Shown one piece after another: positions 30,142-42,791 of a DNA stretch of 64,000 bases. Origin of the DNA: Henckelia pumila (lineage: Eukaryota; Streptophyta; Magnoliopsida; Lamiales; Gesneriaceae). The number at the start of each line of letters is the position of its first letter. Positions within the stretch are counted from its first letter, which is position 1. The notes under the pieces are model-generated. The model was given only the letters and a program-made list of their open reading frames with translations, was not told the DNA's origin and made no database searches. The DNA is taken from contig NC_133123.1 in assembly GCF_033568475.1 (NCBI RefSeq), forward strand, positions 137,538,242-137,602,241. Direction: 5' to 3'. The translations under genes were made by a program, and so were the position numbers.

Positions 30142-30323
30142 TTCGAGGAGAAAAAAATCTTCGGTTACAAATTGGTGTAACATTATTAATCACTTTTTGA
30201 CATGTGCCTCTTACCTTTTTACATCAAAGTTTATTTTTTCTCTCCACCAAACATATGTCAAGAAATAATTGGTGTAACAGACAATGTTACACTAATTTAT
30301 AACAGAAGATTTTTTTTCCTCAA
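30142..30323. mobile_element. small MITE with roughly 40-bp inverted repeats
   Basis: The left end 'ttcgaggagaaaaaaatctt' and the reversed right end 'ttgaggaaaaaaaatcttct' match, and the similarity continues through 'tacaaattggtgtaacatt' versus 'tataaattagtgtaacatt'. The centre is about 100 bp and non-coding. Superfamily undetermined. Confidence 0.65.
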
Positions 30324-31582
30324 GGCCTAATTTCAATAATAATTTCTTCCCATTATTAAAAAAATAATAATTTCTTCCCCACAACTCCGAAAAAAATTAT
30401 CCTAGATTAACACGTACATTTTTTATATTTCATTTTTTTGTTTCTACATTTAATTGTGAATTATATGACCAGATTCTAGATAGCCAAGTAGGAGTGGAAG
30501 CCAACAATTTGCAAGATGTCATAGTAGTATCATCACGAAAAAGTCAAAACAAAGCAGCTCCACAAGAAACAGATGCGAGATATGGTACCCCATAATTCTC
30601 ATTTTAAACCTCATTTCCAAATCACTTACGTGTAGATAACTCTCTTTCAGGCTTGAAATTGACATTTATAAGAAGGATTTAGTGGTCCAAAATACACCTA
30701 TTCAAATTCAATTGATAAAAAAAATATATATATATAAATAAAGAAGTATACTCGCCATTGGAGCTGATCTAGAATTTAATTATGTCAAAAGGTTTTGGAG
30801 GGTTGGTTGATGAATCATCATAATCCAGAGGTAGATAAGAATAAATGCATATTTTTTAGAGGATGTAAATTTTCTCATTAAAAAACAAACATCTTTTAAG
30901 TGTCTTTGTTAAGAAAGAAGTGAAAACAATCGATTTGGTCTTTTCGTATTCTAGATTATAAAAATTGGTTTTGGCCTTGTAAAAAACGTAAGTAATGTTC
31001 CCATGTCATATTAGTATTTCGATGAAATAAGACTAAAATCCAATATAAACCAATGTTTCATGACTATGAACACAAAGATTATATCTAAAACGATTTTCAT
31101 GCAAAGACTAAATGCATTGTCATGAATTGAAGATTCGTTTCAAATGTTGATGGTGGCTTTGTCCACCTTGGATAATCCTTATGTTTGTTACATATGAATA
31201 AATTCTGCCAACATTTTGGCCACACATCATTCAACTCTGTAGGGTTACCCCTGCCTCCATTGAAAAAGAACCTCAAATTAAGTTTTTTGTATATTTTCTG
31301 GATTATATAGTTTAAATAACATCAGCCAAGTAGCACATATATAGAAGAGCCAAATTCCTGGCTGAAAGAGTTCGTTCGGCTCATGAATTGGCTCTTTCAA
31401 CAAAATATTGGACCCGAGCCTATTAATCCATTTTCATCATCAATTCCAATAATTAGATATATTATTGAACTATACAATGAATTGTCTTACTCCAATGTAA
31501 CTGGTCCTAGAAAATCCAAGCCCATCTCCATTCGGTCATCATAAAACTGTTTAGAGTAATTTGACAAATAGACATTAGTATA

Positions 31583-31636
<54 letters not shown>

Positions 31637-32520
31637 TGCATGCCTTTCTAAATAATAATAATAATAAAACACATTAATTAATGTTAATAAAATAGTACGA
31701 TGTGGTTGATAAATTTCTATCGATACAAACAAACAAATATATATATTTATATGAAAATTGTTGGCTTAAGCAAGAAAGTGCGAAACACGTTGCACTAATT
31801 GTTTAATTCCACTACATTATTTTTTAATGTAAAATTTATTTTATTAACTAAAAAAATGGTTTTTATATATACACAATGCTTGGACGTCAAAATAATGTTT
31901 CATATTTGTATATAGGACGCCAAATTGACTTAAAGGAGCAACCTGAAACTAAAATACAAGATATTATATATATATATATGTATACCGATACACGTATATT
32001 ATATTATTAAAATAAATAATGAAATGTATCCAATGGAATGAGGGTTGCATATCTCAGTTAAGTAGTTGTGGGGGATGAGAGGGTAATAATGATCCCAAAA
32101 GGCAATCATGAATATGATGGAGATTAAAGTGCGCAACATAATGTTGTGTGATTATGATTATTAATAATATAATTATTGACAATTTACTTACTATATTTAT
32201 TTATTTATAAAAGTAGTGGGGAGTTGTGCAAGTAAAAAAAGTAGTGGAGTGAGTGAGACAGTAGGATCTGAGGTAACAGAAGAAAGAAGATCCCCTGAAA
32301 AAAGAGCATCAAAGGTCAAAAACGCAAATAGGTGGGCCTCACTAACCTTGACCACTTCAAAAACTTTGACCTCGAAAACTCTACTGCCCCCATCTATACA
32401 TGTATATTAATATTAATTAATATATTTGGAAATAAATAAATAAAAATTAAAAACCTCCAAAACACACACATAATAAATTATAAAATGAGTTTGAAAATTG
32501 TTATATTTTCGTAAATATGG
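30324..32520. other. gene-free spacer
   Basis: AT-rich DNA with a TA microsatellite at about 31,581-31,631 and short A/T-rich tracts. One short frame (32216-32410) starts with GTG and would read GSCASK; see rejected items. No supported gene. Confidence 0.55.
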
Positions 32521-32665
32521 TTAAATTTAGGGCAAATTGTTTTAAAACCCCCAAACCCAAACATTTCTTTCTCTTAACTCCATACACTCAAATTTCTTTG
32601 TTTCAACTCCCTAGTGGTCCCCAAATTTGTCTTAACAAAGTGTTTAGCATTTAATCCTTTGTACG
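32521..32665 (+). repeat. left arm of a diverged inverted repeat flanking the pararetrovirus
   Basis: The stretch containing 'aactccctagtggtcccc' and 'ccaaacccaaacatttctt' is similar, in inverted orientation, to 47,980-48,118 on the far side of the viral insertion. It looks like one arm of a pre-existing palindromic element or MITE into which the virus integrated. Confidence 0.55.
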
Positions 32666-33196
32666 TGACATTGTTTTACCTATCGAACCAGTTCAGGCCA
32701 AGCAGAACTATCGGTTACGCAAGGTTTCCAGCCGATATACTCTGGATTAGGGTCCAACATGCTTTCGTAAGATGAATTAAATTCAAATACCTCTTTGACC
32801 ATAGTGTCGTCGGGTCATACCTGCCGAGTTTTACTAAGTGCTCCTCACACTCCAACCATGTAGTCGCAACAGATGGTTTCTGCACAAGCTCCTTCAACGA
32901 CACCCATTACAGCCTTAATTCGTTTTCTACCTTAAGGCGTATGGTATATGAATTTAATTATAAAATATGAGCATGAAAGAACAAGAGACTTTAGAAAAAT
33001 TATTCAGACATAATATTATTACATAAATCAACTCCTTTGAAGAGGAGAAGACAACTTGTTTAGCTACTCATAGTAGCTTTTTTCTTGAAGTACATAAACA
33101 GAAAACTTATTACAATAGAAAGAGAAATATTACAACAATTTATTTGTAAGAAAACTGAAGGGAATGCTCGATATCTTCAGCTTTCTTGAACGCTTG

Positions 33197-33204
33197 TATT
33201 TATA
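33197..33204 (-). promoter_or_regulatory. pararetroviral transcript promoter, TATA box
   Basis: Read on the minus strand this is TATAAATA, 254 bases beyond the end of the last viral ORF, where caulimovirids place their genome-length transcript promoter. An AATAAA on the same strand (about 33,144-33,139) follows within about 60 bases, as expected for a signal that ends the terminally redundant transcript. Confidence 0.6.
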
Positions 33205-33457
33205 GCTGAGGTTCCACTCGTTTCACCGAAAAATTTCAGGGAATCTTACAGCTATTTTGTCTTGTCCTTTTATGTCATTATTAATGGCATCTTTAGCTAG
33301 TGGATGAGTCACCCGTTATCCACCTTGTCCTGTTATGCCATTATTGATGGCATCTTTTGGTGGAGGAGTCACATGCTGTCCTTTTTCTTTTGGCTCTATC
33401 TTCCTCACATGCCCTTTTTATTGTTATCGGGGCATCTTCTGCTTTTGCAGTGGTCCC

Positions 33458-34792
33458 CTAAAAAAATGCATCTTTGGTGGTCCCTGTCCACCTTTGCTTG
33501 TCTCGGAAAATTCTTTTCGATCCGTTCGGGGTCTGAAGTTTTTTTTCGAATTTTGGCTCCTTCTGGTTTGGACACTCTGGGCAGATGTTTTCTGACCATC
33601 TTCCGATATGAGTCATGTTACAAAATTTTCGGCGAGTCTCTTTACTCCCCGGCACCTTGTTGTTCCACAAAAAGTTTCTCTTCTTTTCGAAGAGTTCTTC
33701 CGCAAAAGCCGTAGTTTTTCCTGTTATTGTATTTAACAGGAATGATCCGTTCACAGAATTCTGATAAAATTTGAACGAAAACTTAACCTTGTCCATCTCG
33801 GTGAGACAAACCCAAATACCCCATGCCCTTCTGGTTGAAATTTCATCTTTTCCAAAAGTGGACACCAATGATATTTCTTCAGATAGGGGATCCTTGATGA
33901 ATTTTTGATTATTCATGTCAGGTCTCCTCAGCTTGATGAAATGAAAGGGCTCGTGTAATCCTTTCCCGGTTGGTTCTGGAGCTGCACTAAAGAAATATAA
34001 TTCAAGCACATCTCCTCTGGACAAATAGTCGTTATTTGCCCATGTTTCTTGGACTGCTTCCTGAATCCATTTTGGTAACTGTGATATCTCCGGATAGCTT
34101 GGTGACGTTGTATAAACTGATGCCAAAGCCCCAAATTCATATCAGAGCTTTACATCCTTAGGATTGACATTGTTTTTTAGCCAAACCCTTGGATATATCC
34201 CTGCTACATCAACCCTGCAAGTGTTAGGGTTAATTTCACTTCTTGTACTTAATTTCTCCCACCTCTGTTGATAAACTTGAAATGGAGAAATAATAGCTGG
34301 GTTAGTATCGATCTTAGATTTACCCTTGTCTGTGTTGGGCCTAAGATTGATCTCTTTCTCTTTTACCCCAGAGGCGGAGAGTTGACTTGATGAGTTATCC
34401 TCATCAATTGTTGCTTCATCCAAATCATCAAAGGCTGGTGATAGATTCACACTTGTTTCTTGAGTTTTAGATCCCTCAACATCTTGTTTCACAACCGGTG
34501 GTTGTATTTCTTGTTTTTGTAAAACCAGTGGTTTTAGCATATCTTGTTTATGAGAAACCAATGGTTTATCTATAGCCTTCACAATTGGCCCTTGAATAGC
34601 AGCCCAAAGTTGTGTTTGAGCCTGCATACATCCTGTAATTCGATTAGATACTTTGATCCGATCAGCTTGTTGTAACCTGCCGGCCATTTCAGCATTAATG
34701 GCTAACTGGTTGAACTCGGTTTGAAGCAACCCAAGGTGTTCCCTGAGATGCCTCTGCATTTTCATGATGGAATCCACGTCACTACCTTCCAT
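33458..34792 (-). pseudogene. pararetroviral transactivator/inclusion-body-like ORF with one in-frame stop
   Basis: Last viral ORF, at the position of the caulimovirid translational transactivator (inclusion body) gene. The frame is open from ATG 34792 to 33458 except for a single TGA at 34144-34142, which splits it into 216 and about 227 codons. The first part is Gln-rich and likely helical, followed by an acidic low-complexity stretch. The second part has two Cys pairs near its end (CNM..., CPECPN) that could bind zinc. The start codon overlaps the end of the pol frame by 11 bases. Assignment rests mainly on position and general character, since this protein is poorly conserved. Confidence 0.6.
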
Positions 34793-35498
34793 CTCTTGTT
34801 AAGAAATCTGCAAGAATATTTTCAGGAGATTTAATAATAACAATATCAAAAATATAATTTTGACATAATGCTTGCCATCTTAATAACCTAGCTTTCTCAG
34901 GTTTAGATTCAATCTTATTTCTTAGGAAAGCTTTTACCTGGGTGTTATCAACCTTGAGTGTGAATTTTTTAGCAAGTAAAAATAATGGCCATTTTTCGAA
35001 AGCCCTTTTATCTGCATAAAATTCCTTCTCGTTGATATGCCATCTGATGGCTCTGATTCTGAAAAAAGACCGCTACAGTATCTGCATGGTATTTCTCTAT
35101 CTGGGGTGATCTTAGTAAGGACTGTTGTCCACCATTCGTCACCGGCATCCGTGAATAACACCAGATCATCTTCATCTACGGGTATAACCATTTTTGGGAG
35201 ATTCTTACATATCTCCTTTAATTGGTTTACCCCTTTAGTATGGTCATCGGTCCATATAAACTTAGCATCATTTTTTAACAAAGGACTGAACACCTTTCTG
35301 TACATTGCTAGGTTGTTAATGAACATCCCTGCAAAATTAACTACTCCAAGAAAACTCTGGAGTTGTTTTACGTCTTTGAGTTTATCTGGAAAATTCTTTA
35401 CCTTTTCCACAATATGGGGTTGTAGAATTATTCCGGATTCATCAATCTCAATACCAAGGAATTCAATTTTTCTTGTTGCTATTACTGCTTTCTTTTCA

Positions 35499-36837
35499 TG
35501 TAGTAGCCCGTGCCCTAATTGAGTAATTAAAGGATTAATGATAATTAATTGAATTGGGCATCGGACGGATCGGAAGCTCCGAAGGGACGATCGGAAGCTC
35601 CGATCGGGATCGGAAGCTCCGATGAGGATCGGAGGCACCGATGATATTACGTCATCCATGACGTGTGGCTGGATCGGAAGCTCCGATCAGGATCGGACGT
35701 TCCGATCACCCCTATCCGGAGTCATCAAGTGATATTTTGACACGTGGCAGATCAGGATCTTCGGAAGCTCCGATGGCAGGATCGGACGTTCCGATCGAGG
35801 TTCGGACGTTCCGATCAAGGATCGGAGGCTCCGATCGTTGTCTATAAATAGAAGTCCGAGGCTTCATTTCTCCTTGCCAATTTCGGATTTCCTCTCTATT
35901 TCTAGTCATATTCGAGTTGTTCTAGCCTTCCTAGGCTTGAACCGGGAGTCGTCTAGACGTTCGATAGTCGTAGCGGAGTTGTGCCCAAGTTCTGGAGGCA
36001 TCGACATCAAAGGGCTAACGACGGACGCAGGTATAGCTTTGAGCTCCTAAAAATATTTAGGAGTATGCTATAGCTTAGTTAAGGCTTTTAGGGCGCTATA
36101 ATGATAGTAGTATCATTTCGCTGTGTAGGCGGACTTTAGGCTTGGACTTAGAGCTGGTAGTGCCTACCTGGTATTTGAGGTACGAAAGTACTGTTCGAGA
36201 TATCCTGACTGAGTATGCATGTATTATGTGACTGCATGATTTATATGCCATGATATTATGCTGCATTCATTTGCATCTTGCTGTATCTCCTTCGAGATGT
36301 CTGTTAGTAGGGTTGTACCCTATCCTGTTAGTGGATGGACTTCCATCGATTTGGGTCCGGCGTATCCACAGTTATCTCGGTATGGGAGCCACCTCCTGAA
36401 GCGACGGCACAGCGTGCTACATACCAGGGCCCGGTCTGTCTCTGTTATCTGATCCTTGACCTCGAGTCTATAGGGAGTTCACTTTGCATGCATGTATACT
36501 CATACTCTCGCACTGAGCGTTTTATGCTCACGTCTCGTACTCTGTATTTTCTGGACACCCTATTCCATGGGGCAGGTTTGCGATTGGACGAGGAGGGTGG
36601 ATCCAGGAGGGGCTAGTCAGTGGTTGGCCAGCTGGAGCTTCGTCTAGGTTTTATTACTGATGTTTGGGTTTATACAGCTATTCGATTTGGTTGTATATTT
36701 TTGGATAATTACAGATTCCTTTACTTGGGATTGTATAATGTTATTGGTTTCCGCAGTTTTATTCTGATATCTGTTTTATTAAGTTAATTGCATGCATAAG
36801 TTCTGTTTAGTAGGTGATCCGGGTAAGGGTCACTACA
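35499..36837 (+). repeat. 5' LTR of the Tekay element with promoter
   Basis: TG..CA-bounded 1339-bp LTR. The U3 part has an array of palindromic 17-mers (listed separately), paired ACGT cores in 'attacgtcatccatgacgtg' (about 35,646-35,665) and a G-box CACGTGGC (35741-35748). A TATA box TATAAATA lies at 35843-35850, so transcription should start near 35,875. Confidence 0.9.
35568..35836. promoter_or_regulatory. array of about ten palindromic 17-mers upstream of the LTR TATA box
   Basis: Copies follow the pattern GATCGG-A-(AGCT or CGTT)-CCGATC, for example 'gatcggaagctccgatc' and 'gatcggacgttccgatc'. About ten occur in 270 bp ending just before the TATA box. The same array is in the 3' LTR (41522-41790). 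The arrangement suggests repeated binding sites for a dimeric transcription factor, or hairpin-forming DNA. Confidence 0.75.
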
Positions 36838-36841
36838 TTTA

Positions 36842-36853
36842 TGGTATCAGAGC
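36842..36853 (+). other. primer-binding site, initiator-Met tRNA type
   Basis: TGGTATCAGAGC begins four bases after the 5' LTR end, the usual plant initiator-methionine tRNA complement. Confidence 0.9.
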
Positions 36854-36902
36854 ATGCAAAAGATTTCTTGGGATTTAGTCTCATCTTGAGGTATTTTTGT
36901 AG

Positions 36903-39900
36903 ATGTCAAATCGTGACGACCAGAGTTCTCATGGCAGTGTTGGTGGGCGTTGGGGTGATGCCGACCGGGAGCCTCGTCGAGAACGGCGTCATCGTCACCA
37001 TGACGACGAGCGTTTCACTGTGCGTCGATTCTTAGCTATGGGTCCTAAGCCCTTAGTTGGAGGTGAGTCTCCGGAGGATGCGGAGAACTGGTTAGACCGC
37101 ATGGAGACGACTTTTCAGACTTTCCAATGCACCGATGAGCAGAAGGTGGAGACCCTTGGCTATCTTCTGGATGGGCGTGCGCGCAGGTGGTGGAGGTTTA
37201 CTTCTGCACCTTTTGTTACGGCGAGAGGAGTGGCCACCTGGGCCGAGTTCCGCACAGCTTTCCAAAAGCGGTATTTTCCTCCTGCACTCCGACAGTCGAA
37301 GGCAGGCGAGCTACTGAGTCTGCGACAGGGAACCATGTCTATCGATGAGTATCAGCAGAGGTTCTTTGATCTGCTATCCTATTGCCCCGAGATTGCTGAT
37401 AGCTCAGAGATGAAGTATAATCTGTTTCTTCAGGGCCTTAACCCTGAGATCCATGACCGTGTGGCGGTTGGCGACGACATGTCCTACGAGGGTTTGGTGA
37501 GCCGTTGTCACCAGGCGGAGGACAGCATTCGGCGGAACAGGTCTTTCTCTCAGTCGAGACCTGCTAGTTCTTTGGGTCCCCGTGCCCAAACTTTCAAGAA
37601 GTCTGGATCTTCTTCTTCCTCTGGTTCTGGAGGTATTGTCCGTTATGGTAAGAAGGACAAGTGTGATCACTGTGGGAAGAACCATCCATCCGACAAGTGC
37701 CGCAGAGCTTCTGGAGCTTGTTTTCGTTGTGGAGAGACTGGTCATATCCGGAGGGATTGTCCACTGTCTGGGGGAGGTGGTTCTGGTTCAGGTACAGGAT
37801 CGGGTTCTCAGGCTACCGTTCAGCAGAGGTCGCAGGGACAGTCTGCTGGGAGTTCTCATTTGAGGCCACGAGCTTCTGGCCAGGTGTTTGCCCTGAGACA
37901 TGATCAGGCTGTGGAGGAGAATGAGAAAGTCATCGCAGGTACATTTATGCTTTATGGTATACCTGCTCTTGTACTTATTGACACTGGTGCATCTCATTCC
38001 TTCATTTCTGCACGTTTTGTTAAGAGGCATAAGTTACCATGCATTGCACTAGACGTAGTGATGTCTGTTTCTACTCCGACGGGCCAATCTGCTTTGGCTA
38101 AGCGTCTAGTGATGGGTTGCCCTTTAGAGGTCGAAGGGAACGTTCTGTTGGCGAATCTCATGGTCCTGACGATGGACGACTTTGATTGCATTCTGGGAAT
38201 AGATGTGCTGACTACCTATCGAGCTTCAGTGGACTTCTATCAGAGATTAGTACGCTTTCATCCGGAAGGGAGTGAGAGTTGGTTTTTCTATGGTGAGGGA
38301 GCGCGACCCCCGATGCCTTTGGTATCAGCTTTGAGAGCCTGTCGAGCTCTGGAGTCTGGCGGGGAAGGCTACCTTATCTATGCAGTTGATTTGTCCGCTG
38401 AGAGTATTGGGATAGAGAGCATTCCTGTTGTGGATGAATTTCCAGATATGTTTCCTGATGAGATTCCGGGTTTTCCTCCTGCTAGGGAAGTCGAGTTTGG
38501 CATAGAGTTGATGCCGGGTACTTCGCCTATTTCTAGAGCACCGTATCGTCTGGCTCCGTCAGAGATGCGTGAGTTGAAGAATCAGCTACAGGATCTTTTA
38601 GACAAGGGGTACATTCGTCCTAGTGTATCTCCTTGGGGAGCTCCTGTTCTCTTCGTGAAGAAGAAGGATGGGTCGATGCGGCTGTGCATTGACTATCGGC
38701 AGCTGAATCGAGTGACTGTGAAGAACAAGTATCCGTTGCCTCGTGTTGATGACTTGTTTGACCAGCTGCAGGGCACATCAATTTACTCCAAGATTGACTT
38801 GAGATCTGGGTATCATCAGTTGAGAGTCCGTGATCAGGACGTAGCCAAGACTGCATTCCGTACTCGCTATGGGAATTACGAGTTCCTAGTGATGCCATTT
38901 GGTTTGACTAATGCGCCGACTATATTCATGGATTTGATGAACCGTGTCTTCAGGGAGTATTTGGACAAGTTTGTCGTGGTCTTTATTGACGACATCCTGG
39001 TTTATTCGCGTAATACGGAAGAGCATGTTTCTCACTTGCGGTTGGTACTACAGACTCTTCGAGATGAGCAGTTGTATGCCAAGTTGAGCAAGTGTGAGTT
39101 CTGGATGGATAGAGTGGTTTTTCTTGGCCATATCATATCCAGGGAGGGGATTTCTGTTGATCCAAGCAAGATTGAAGCGGTACTTAATTGGTCGCGTCCG
39201 ACGACAGTTGCTGAGATCCGTAGTTTTCTGGGTCTAGCAGGGTATTATCGTCGCTTCATTCTGAACTTCTCTCAGTTAGCTCGACCATTGACGCAGCTTA
39301 CCCGCAAGGGTGTGGATTTTGAGTGGTCCTCCGAGTGTGAGGAGAATTTCCGTGAGCTTCGACGGTGGTTGACTTCTGCGCCGGTGTTAGCATTACCGTC
39401 AGGATCTGGAGGGTATGTAGTTTACACGGATGCTTCTCTTCAGGGGTTAGGTTGTGTCCTGACTCAGAATGGGCATGTGATCGCATACGCTTCTAGACAG
39501 CTGAAGCTTCACGAGGACAACTACCCAGTCCATGATTTGGAGTTAGCAGCCATTGTGTTCGCTTTGAAGATCTGGCGTCATTATCTGTATGGCGAGAAAT
39601 TTGAGATCTTCACCGACCATAAGAGTCTTAAGTATTTGTTCACTCAGGCAGAATTGAACATGAGGCAGAGACGTTGGATGGATTTGCTTAAGGACTATGA
39701 TTGCGAGATTAAGTACCATCCGGGAGCTGCTAATCTCACCGCTGATGCTTTGAGTCGCAAGGTGCGACTATCCGCACTTCAGACTTGTTCGATGTCTAGT
39801 GCGATCAGTGACTGTTGTACTTCAGGTTTTACCTTCAAGCATAAGAAAGGTATGCAGAGTATCCAGATGTTTGCGATATTATCTGAGCCAGCTTTGTACT

Positions 39901-41318
39901 CGCGGATCCGAGATGCTCAGATGTCTGATTCGAAGACCCAGCGTTTAGCTCGTCTAGCTAACGAGGGTAGCTCGTCTGGATTTCATTATCAGTCAGATGG
40001 CTTTCTGTGTTTGTCTGGTAGGCTTGTGATTCCACAGGATGAAGAGTTGCGAGAGGAGATTTTGTCTCAGGCACATCGCACTAAGTTGAGTATTCATCCT
40101 GGGAGCAACAAGATGTACAAGGATCTACGTACTCGTTTCTGGTGGAAGGGAATGAAACGCAGTGTTTATCAGTTTGTTTCGAGATGTTTGGTGTGTCAAC
40201 AGGTCAAGGCAGAGCACCGACGACCTGGAGGATTGCTTCACAGTCTGCCTATTCCTGAATGGAAATGGGAGTTTATCACTATGGACTTTGTGACCCATTT
40301 GCCGGTATCCCCGAGGAACTATGATGCTATCTGGGTTGTGGTGGACCGACTCACCAAGTCAGCGCATTTCATTGCCTATAGCCGGGAGTACAATGTGGAT
40401 CGTATGACTCGGTTGTACATTCAGGAGATCGTTCGACTTCATGGAGTGCCTGTGAGCATTGTCAGCGATCGGGACCCCAGGTTTACTTCTAGATTCTGGG
40501 GGAGTGTTCAGCGTGCGATGGGTACTACTCTCAGTTTGAGTACAGCCTATCATCCAGAGACTGATGGTCAGTCAGAGCGCACTATCCGTACGTTAGAGGA
40601 TATGCTTAGAGCGTGCGTCATGGATTTTGGGTCAGCCTGGCAGGATCATTTGCCGTTGATCGAGTTCGCTTACAACAACAGCTATCACACTAGTATTGGG
40701 ATGGCACCTTTTGAGGCGTTGTATGGGCGACGTTGTCGTACTCCACTCTTCTGGGAAGAAGTGGGGGAGAGACAGGCTGAAGGACCGGAGTTTATCCAGC
40801 AGGCGATAGACATTGTTGATCAAATCAAGAAACGGATTAAGACTGCACAGGATCGTCAGGCCAGTTATGCTAATATCAAGCGTAGGCCTTTGCAGTTCGA
40901 GGTCGGGGAGAAAGTGTTTCTGAGAGTGTCACCTTTCCGCAAGATTCTCAGATTTGGCCTTAAAGGCAAGTTGTCTCCCAGATTTATCGGTCCGTTTGAG
41001 ATCTTGGAGAGTATTGGCGATTTGGCTTATCGACTAGCATTGCCACCGCATCTATCCAGCATTCACGACGTGTTCCACGTATCTCTGTTGCGACGGTATG
41101 TGGCGGATGAATCTCATATTCTGCAGCGATCTGAGGTTCAGGTAGACAAGGATTTGACTTATGTTGAGAAACCTCTTCGCATCCATGATTATAAGGATAA
41201 GGTTTTACGGAACAAAGTCATTCCTTTGGTTTTAGTTCAGTGGCAGCGCCGAGGCACTGAGGAAGCTACTTGGGAGCTTGAGGACAGGATGCGTAAAGAC
41301 CATCCTGAGTTGTTTTGA
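36903..41318 (+). CDS. Tekay chromovirus gag-pol polyprotein, 1471 aa, uninterrupted
   Basis: Drives replication and integration of the element. Domains in order: gag/capsid (about 40-220); two zinc knuckles ([13 protein letters not shown] and [14 protein letters not shown], about 255-290); aspartic protease [10 protein letters not shown] (about 357-366); reverse transcriptase with FIDDILVY (about 694-701); RNase H with YTDASLQG (about 841); integrase with an HHCC zinc region (about 1057-1100, ending CLVCQQ) and catalytic D, D, E near 1127, 1188 and 1225; and a C-terminal chromodomain-like segment ending [15 protein letters not shown]. The frame has no stop or frameshift, and gag and pol share one frame, as in Tekay/Del chromoviruses. 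The ATG lies 65 bases after the 5' LTR. The RT reads NAPTIF where NAPAAF is more usual. Confidence 0.95.
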   Translation: MSNRDDQSSHGSVGGRWGDADREPRRERRHRHHDDERFTVRRFLAMGPKPLVGGESPEDAENWLDRMETTFQTFQCTDEQKVETLGYLLDGRARRWWRFTSAPFVTARGVATWAEFRTAFQKRYFPPALRQSKAGELLSLRQGTMSIDEYQQRFFDLLSYCPEIADSSEMKYNLFLQGLNPEIHDRVAVGDDMSYEGLVSRCHQAEDSIRRNRSFSQSRPASSLGPRAQTFKKSGSSSSSGSGGIVRYGKKDKCDHCGKNHPSDKCRRASGACFRCGETGHIRRDCPLSGGGGSGSGTGSGSQATVQQRSQGQSAGSSHLRPRASGQVFALRHDQAVEENEKVIAGTFMLYGIPALVLIDTGASHSFISARFVKRHKLPCIALDVVMSVSTPTGQSALAKRLVMGCPLEVEGNVLLANLMVLTMDDFDCILGIDVLTTYRASVDFYQRLVRFHPEGSESWFFYGEGARPPMPLVSALRACRALESGGEGYLIYAVDLSAESIGIESIPVVDEFPDMFPDEIPGFPPAREVEFGIELMPGTSPISRAPYRLAPSEMRELKNQLQDLLDKGYIRPSVSPWGAPVLFVKKKDGSMRLCIDYRQLNRVTVKNKYPLPRVDDLFDQLQGTSIYSKIDLRSGYHQLRVRDQDVAKTAFRTRYGNYEFLVMPFGLTNAPTIFMDLMNRVFREYLDKFVVVFIDDILVYSRNTEEHVSHLRLVLQTLRDEQLYAKLSKCEFWMDRVVFLGHIISREGISVDPSKIEAVLNWSRPTTVAEIRSFLGLAGYYRRFILNFSQLARPLTQLTRKGVDFEWSSECEENFRELRRWLTSAPVLALPSGSGGYVVYTDASLQGLGCVLTQNGHVIAYASRQLKLHEDNYPVHDLELAAIVFALKIWRHYLYGEKFEIFTDHKSLKYLFTQAELNMRQRRWMDLLKDYDCEIKYHPGAANLTADALSRKVRLSALQTCSMSSAISDCCTSGFTFKHKKGMQSIQMFAILSEPALYSRIRDAQMSDSKTQRLARLANEGSSSGFHYQSDGFLCLSGRLVIPQDEELREEILSQAHRTKLSIHPGSNKMYKDLRTRFWWKGMKRSVYQFVSRCLVCQQVKAEHRRPGGLLHSLPIPEWKWEFITMDFVTHLPVSPRNYDAIWVVVDRLTKSAHFIAYSREYNVDRMTRLYIQEIVRLHGVPVSIVSDRDPRFTSRFWGSVQRAMGTTLSLSTAYHPETDGQSERTIRTLEDMLRACVMDFGSAWQDHLPLIEFAYNNSYHTSIGMAPFEALYGRRCRTPLFWEEVGERQAEGPEFIQQAIDIVDQIKKRIKTAQDRQASYANIKRRPLQFEVGEKVFLRVSPFRKILRFGLKGKLSPRFIGPFEILESIGDLAYRLALPPHLSSIHDVFHVSLLRRYVADESHILQRSEVQVDKDLTYVEKPLRIHDYKDKVLRNKVIPLVLVQWQRRGTEEATWELEDRMRKDHPELF

Positions 41319-41452
41319 TTTCATTCTTTAAGTTGTATTCAGTTGCAAACTCTGTAAACGTTTGATTGAATAAAGAATGTTTCTGATTTCTGTATTTGCA
41401 TTCGGTACTTAAGATCTGATTTCGAGGACAAAATATCTTAAGTGGGGGAGAA

Positions 41453-42791
41453 TGTAGTAGCCCGTGCCCTAATTGAGTAATTAAAGGATTAATGCTAATT
41501 AATTGAATTGGGCATCGGACGGATCGGAAGCTCCGAAGGGACGATCGGAAGCTCCGATCGGGATCGGAAGCTCCGATGAGGATCGGAGGCACCGATGATA
41601 TTACGTCATCCATGACGTGTGGCTGGATCGGAAGCTCCGATCAGGATCGGACGTTCCGATCACCCCTATCCGGAGTCATCAAGTGATATTTTGACACGTG
41701 GCAGATCAGGATCTTCGGAAGCTCCGATGGCAGGATCGGACGTTCCGATCGAGGTTCGGACGTTCCGATCAAGGATCGGAGGCTCCGATCGTTGTCTATA
41801 AATAGAAGGCCGAGGCTTCATTTCTCCTTGCCAATTTCGGATTTCCTCTCTATTTCTAGTCATATTCGAGTTGTTCTAGCCTTCCTAGGCTTGAACCGGG
41901 AGTCGTCTAGACGTTCGATAGTCGTAGCGGAGTTGTGCCCAAGTTCTGGAGGCATCGACATCAAAGGGCTAACGACGGACGCAGGTATAGCTTTGAGCTC
42001 CTAAAAATATTTAGGAGTATGCTATAGCTTAGTTAAGGCTTTTAGGGCGCTATAATGATAGTAGTATCATTTCGCTGTGTAGGCGGACTTTAGGCTTGGA
42101 CTTAGAGCTGGTAGTGCCTACCTGGTATTTGAGGTACGAAAGTACTGTTCGAGATATCCTGACTGAGTATGCATGTATTATGTGACTGCATGATTTATAT
42201 GCCATGATATTATGCTGCATTCATTTGCATCTTGCTGTATCTCCTTCGAGATGTCTGTTAGTAGGGTTGTACCCTATCCTGTTAGTGGATGGACTTCCAT
42301 CGATTTGGGTCCGGCGTATCCACAGTTATCTCGGTATGGGAGCCACCTCCTGAAGCGACGGCACAGCGTGCTACATACCAGGGCCCGGTCTGTCTCTGTT
42401 ATCTGATCCTTGACCTCGAGTCTATAGGGAGTTCACTTTGCATGCATGTATACTCATACTCTCGCACTGAGCGTTTTATGCTCACGTCTCGTACTCTGTA
42501 TTTTCTGGACACCCTATTCCATGGGGCAGGTTTGCGATTGGACGAGGAGGGTGGATCCAGAAGGGGCTAGTCAGTGGTTGGCCAGCTGGAGCTTCGTCTA
42601 GGTTTTATTACTGATGTTTGGGTTTATACAGCTATTCGATTTGGTTGTATATTTTTGGATAATTACAGATTCCTTTACTTGGGATTGTATAATGTTATTG
42701 GTTTTCGCAGTTTTATTCTGATATCTGTTTTATTAAGTTAATTGCATGCATAAGTTCTGTTTAGTAGGTGATCCGGGTAAGGGTCACTACA
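41453..42791 (+). repeat. 3' LTR of the Tekay element
   Basis: 1339-bp copy of the 5' LTR with about four substitutions seen by eye (for example a/c at the 'taatgataatt' site and t/g in 'agaagtccg'). It ends CTACA next to the target duplication TTTCA. A polypurine tract directly precedes it. Confidence 0.95.

Larger units (their letters stand above)
35499..42791 (+). mobile_element. complete Tekay-type (chromovirus) Ty3/gypsy LTR retrotransposon
   Basis: 7293-bp element: LTR 35499-36837, Met-tRNA primer-binding site 36842-36853, one gag-pol ORF 36903-41318, polypurine tract 'aagtgggggagaa' (41440-41452), LTR 41453-42791. LTRs start TGTAG and end CTACA. The target duplication TTTCA is perfect (35494-35498 and 42792-42796). 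Both LTRs are 1339 bp and I counted only about four differences by eye, so the insertion is recent. It lies in the RT/RNase H region of the endogenous pararetrovirus, in the opposite orientation. Confidence 0.97.

Noticed and set aside
32216-32410. Short frame starting GTG that would read GSCASKK, like an N-myristoylated signalling protein
   Set aside because: There is no ATG, the frame is only 64 codons and nothing conserved follows. An AT-rich region and one suggestive hexapeptide are not enough.
35665-35847. Open frames inside the Tekay LTRs (also 35712-35909, 41619-41863)
   Set aside because: They are caused by the palindrome array, occur identically in both LTRs and on both strands, and are not genes.
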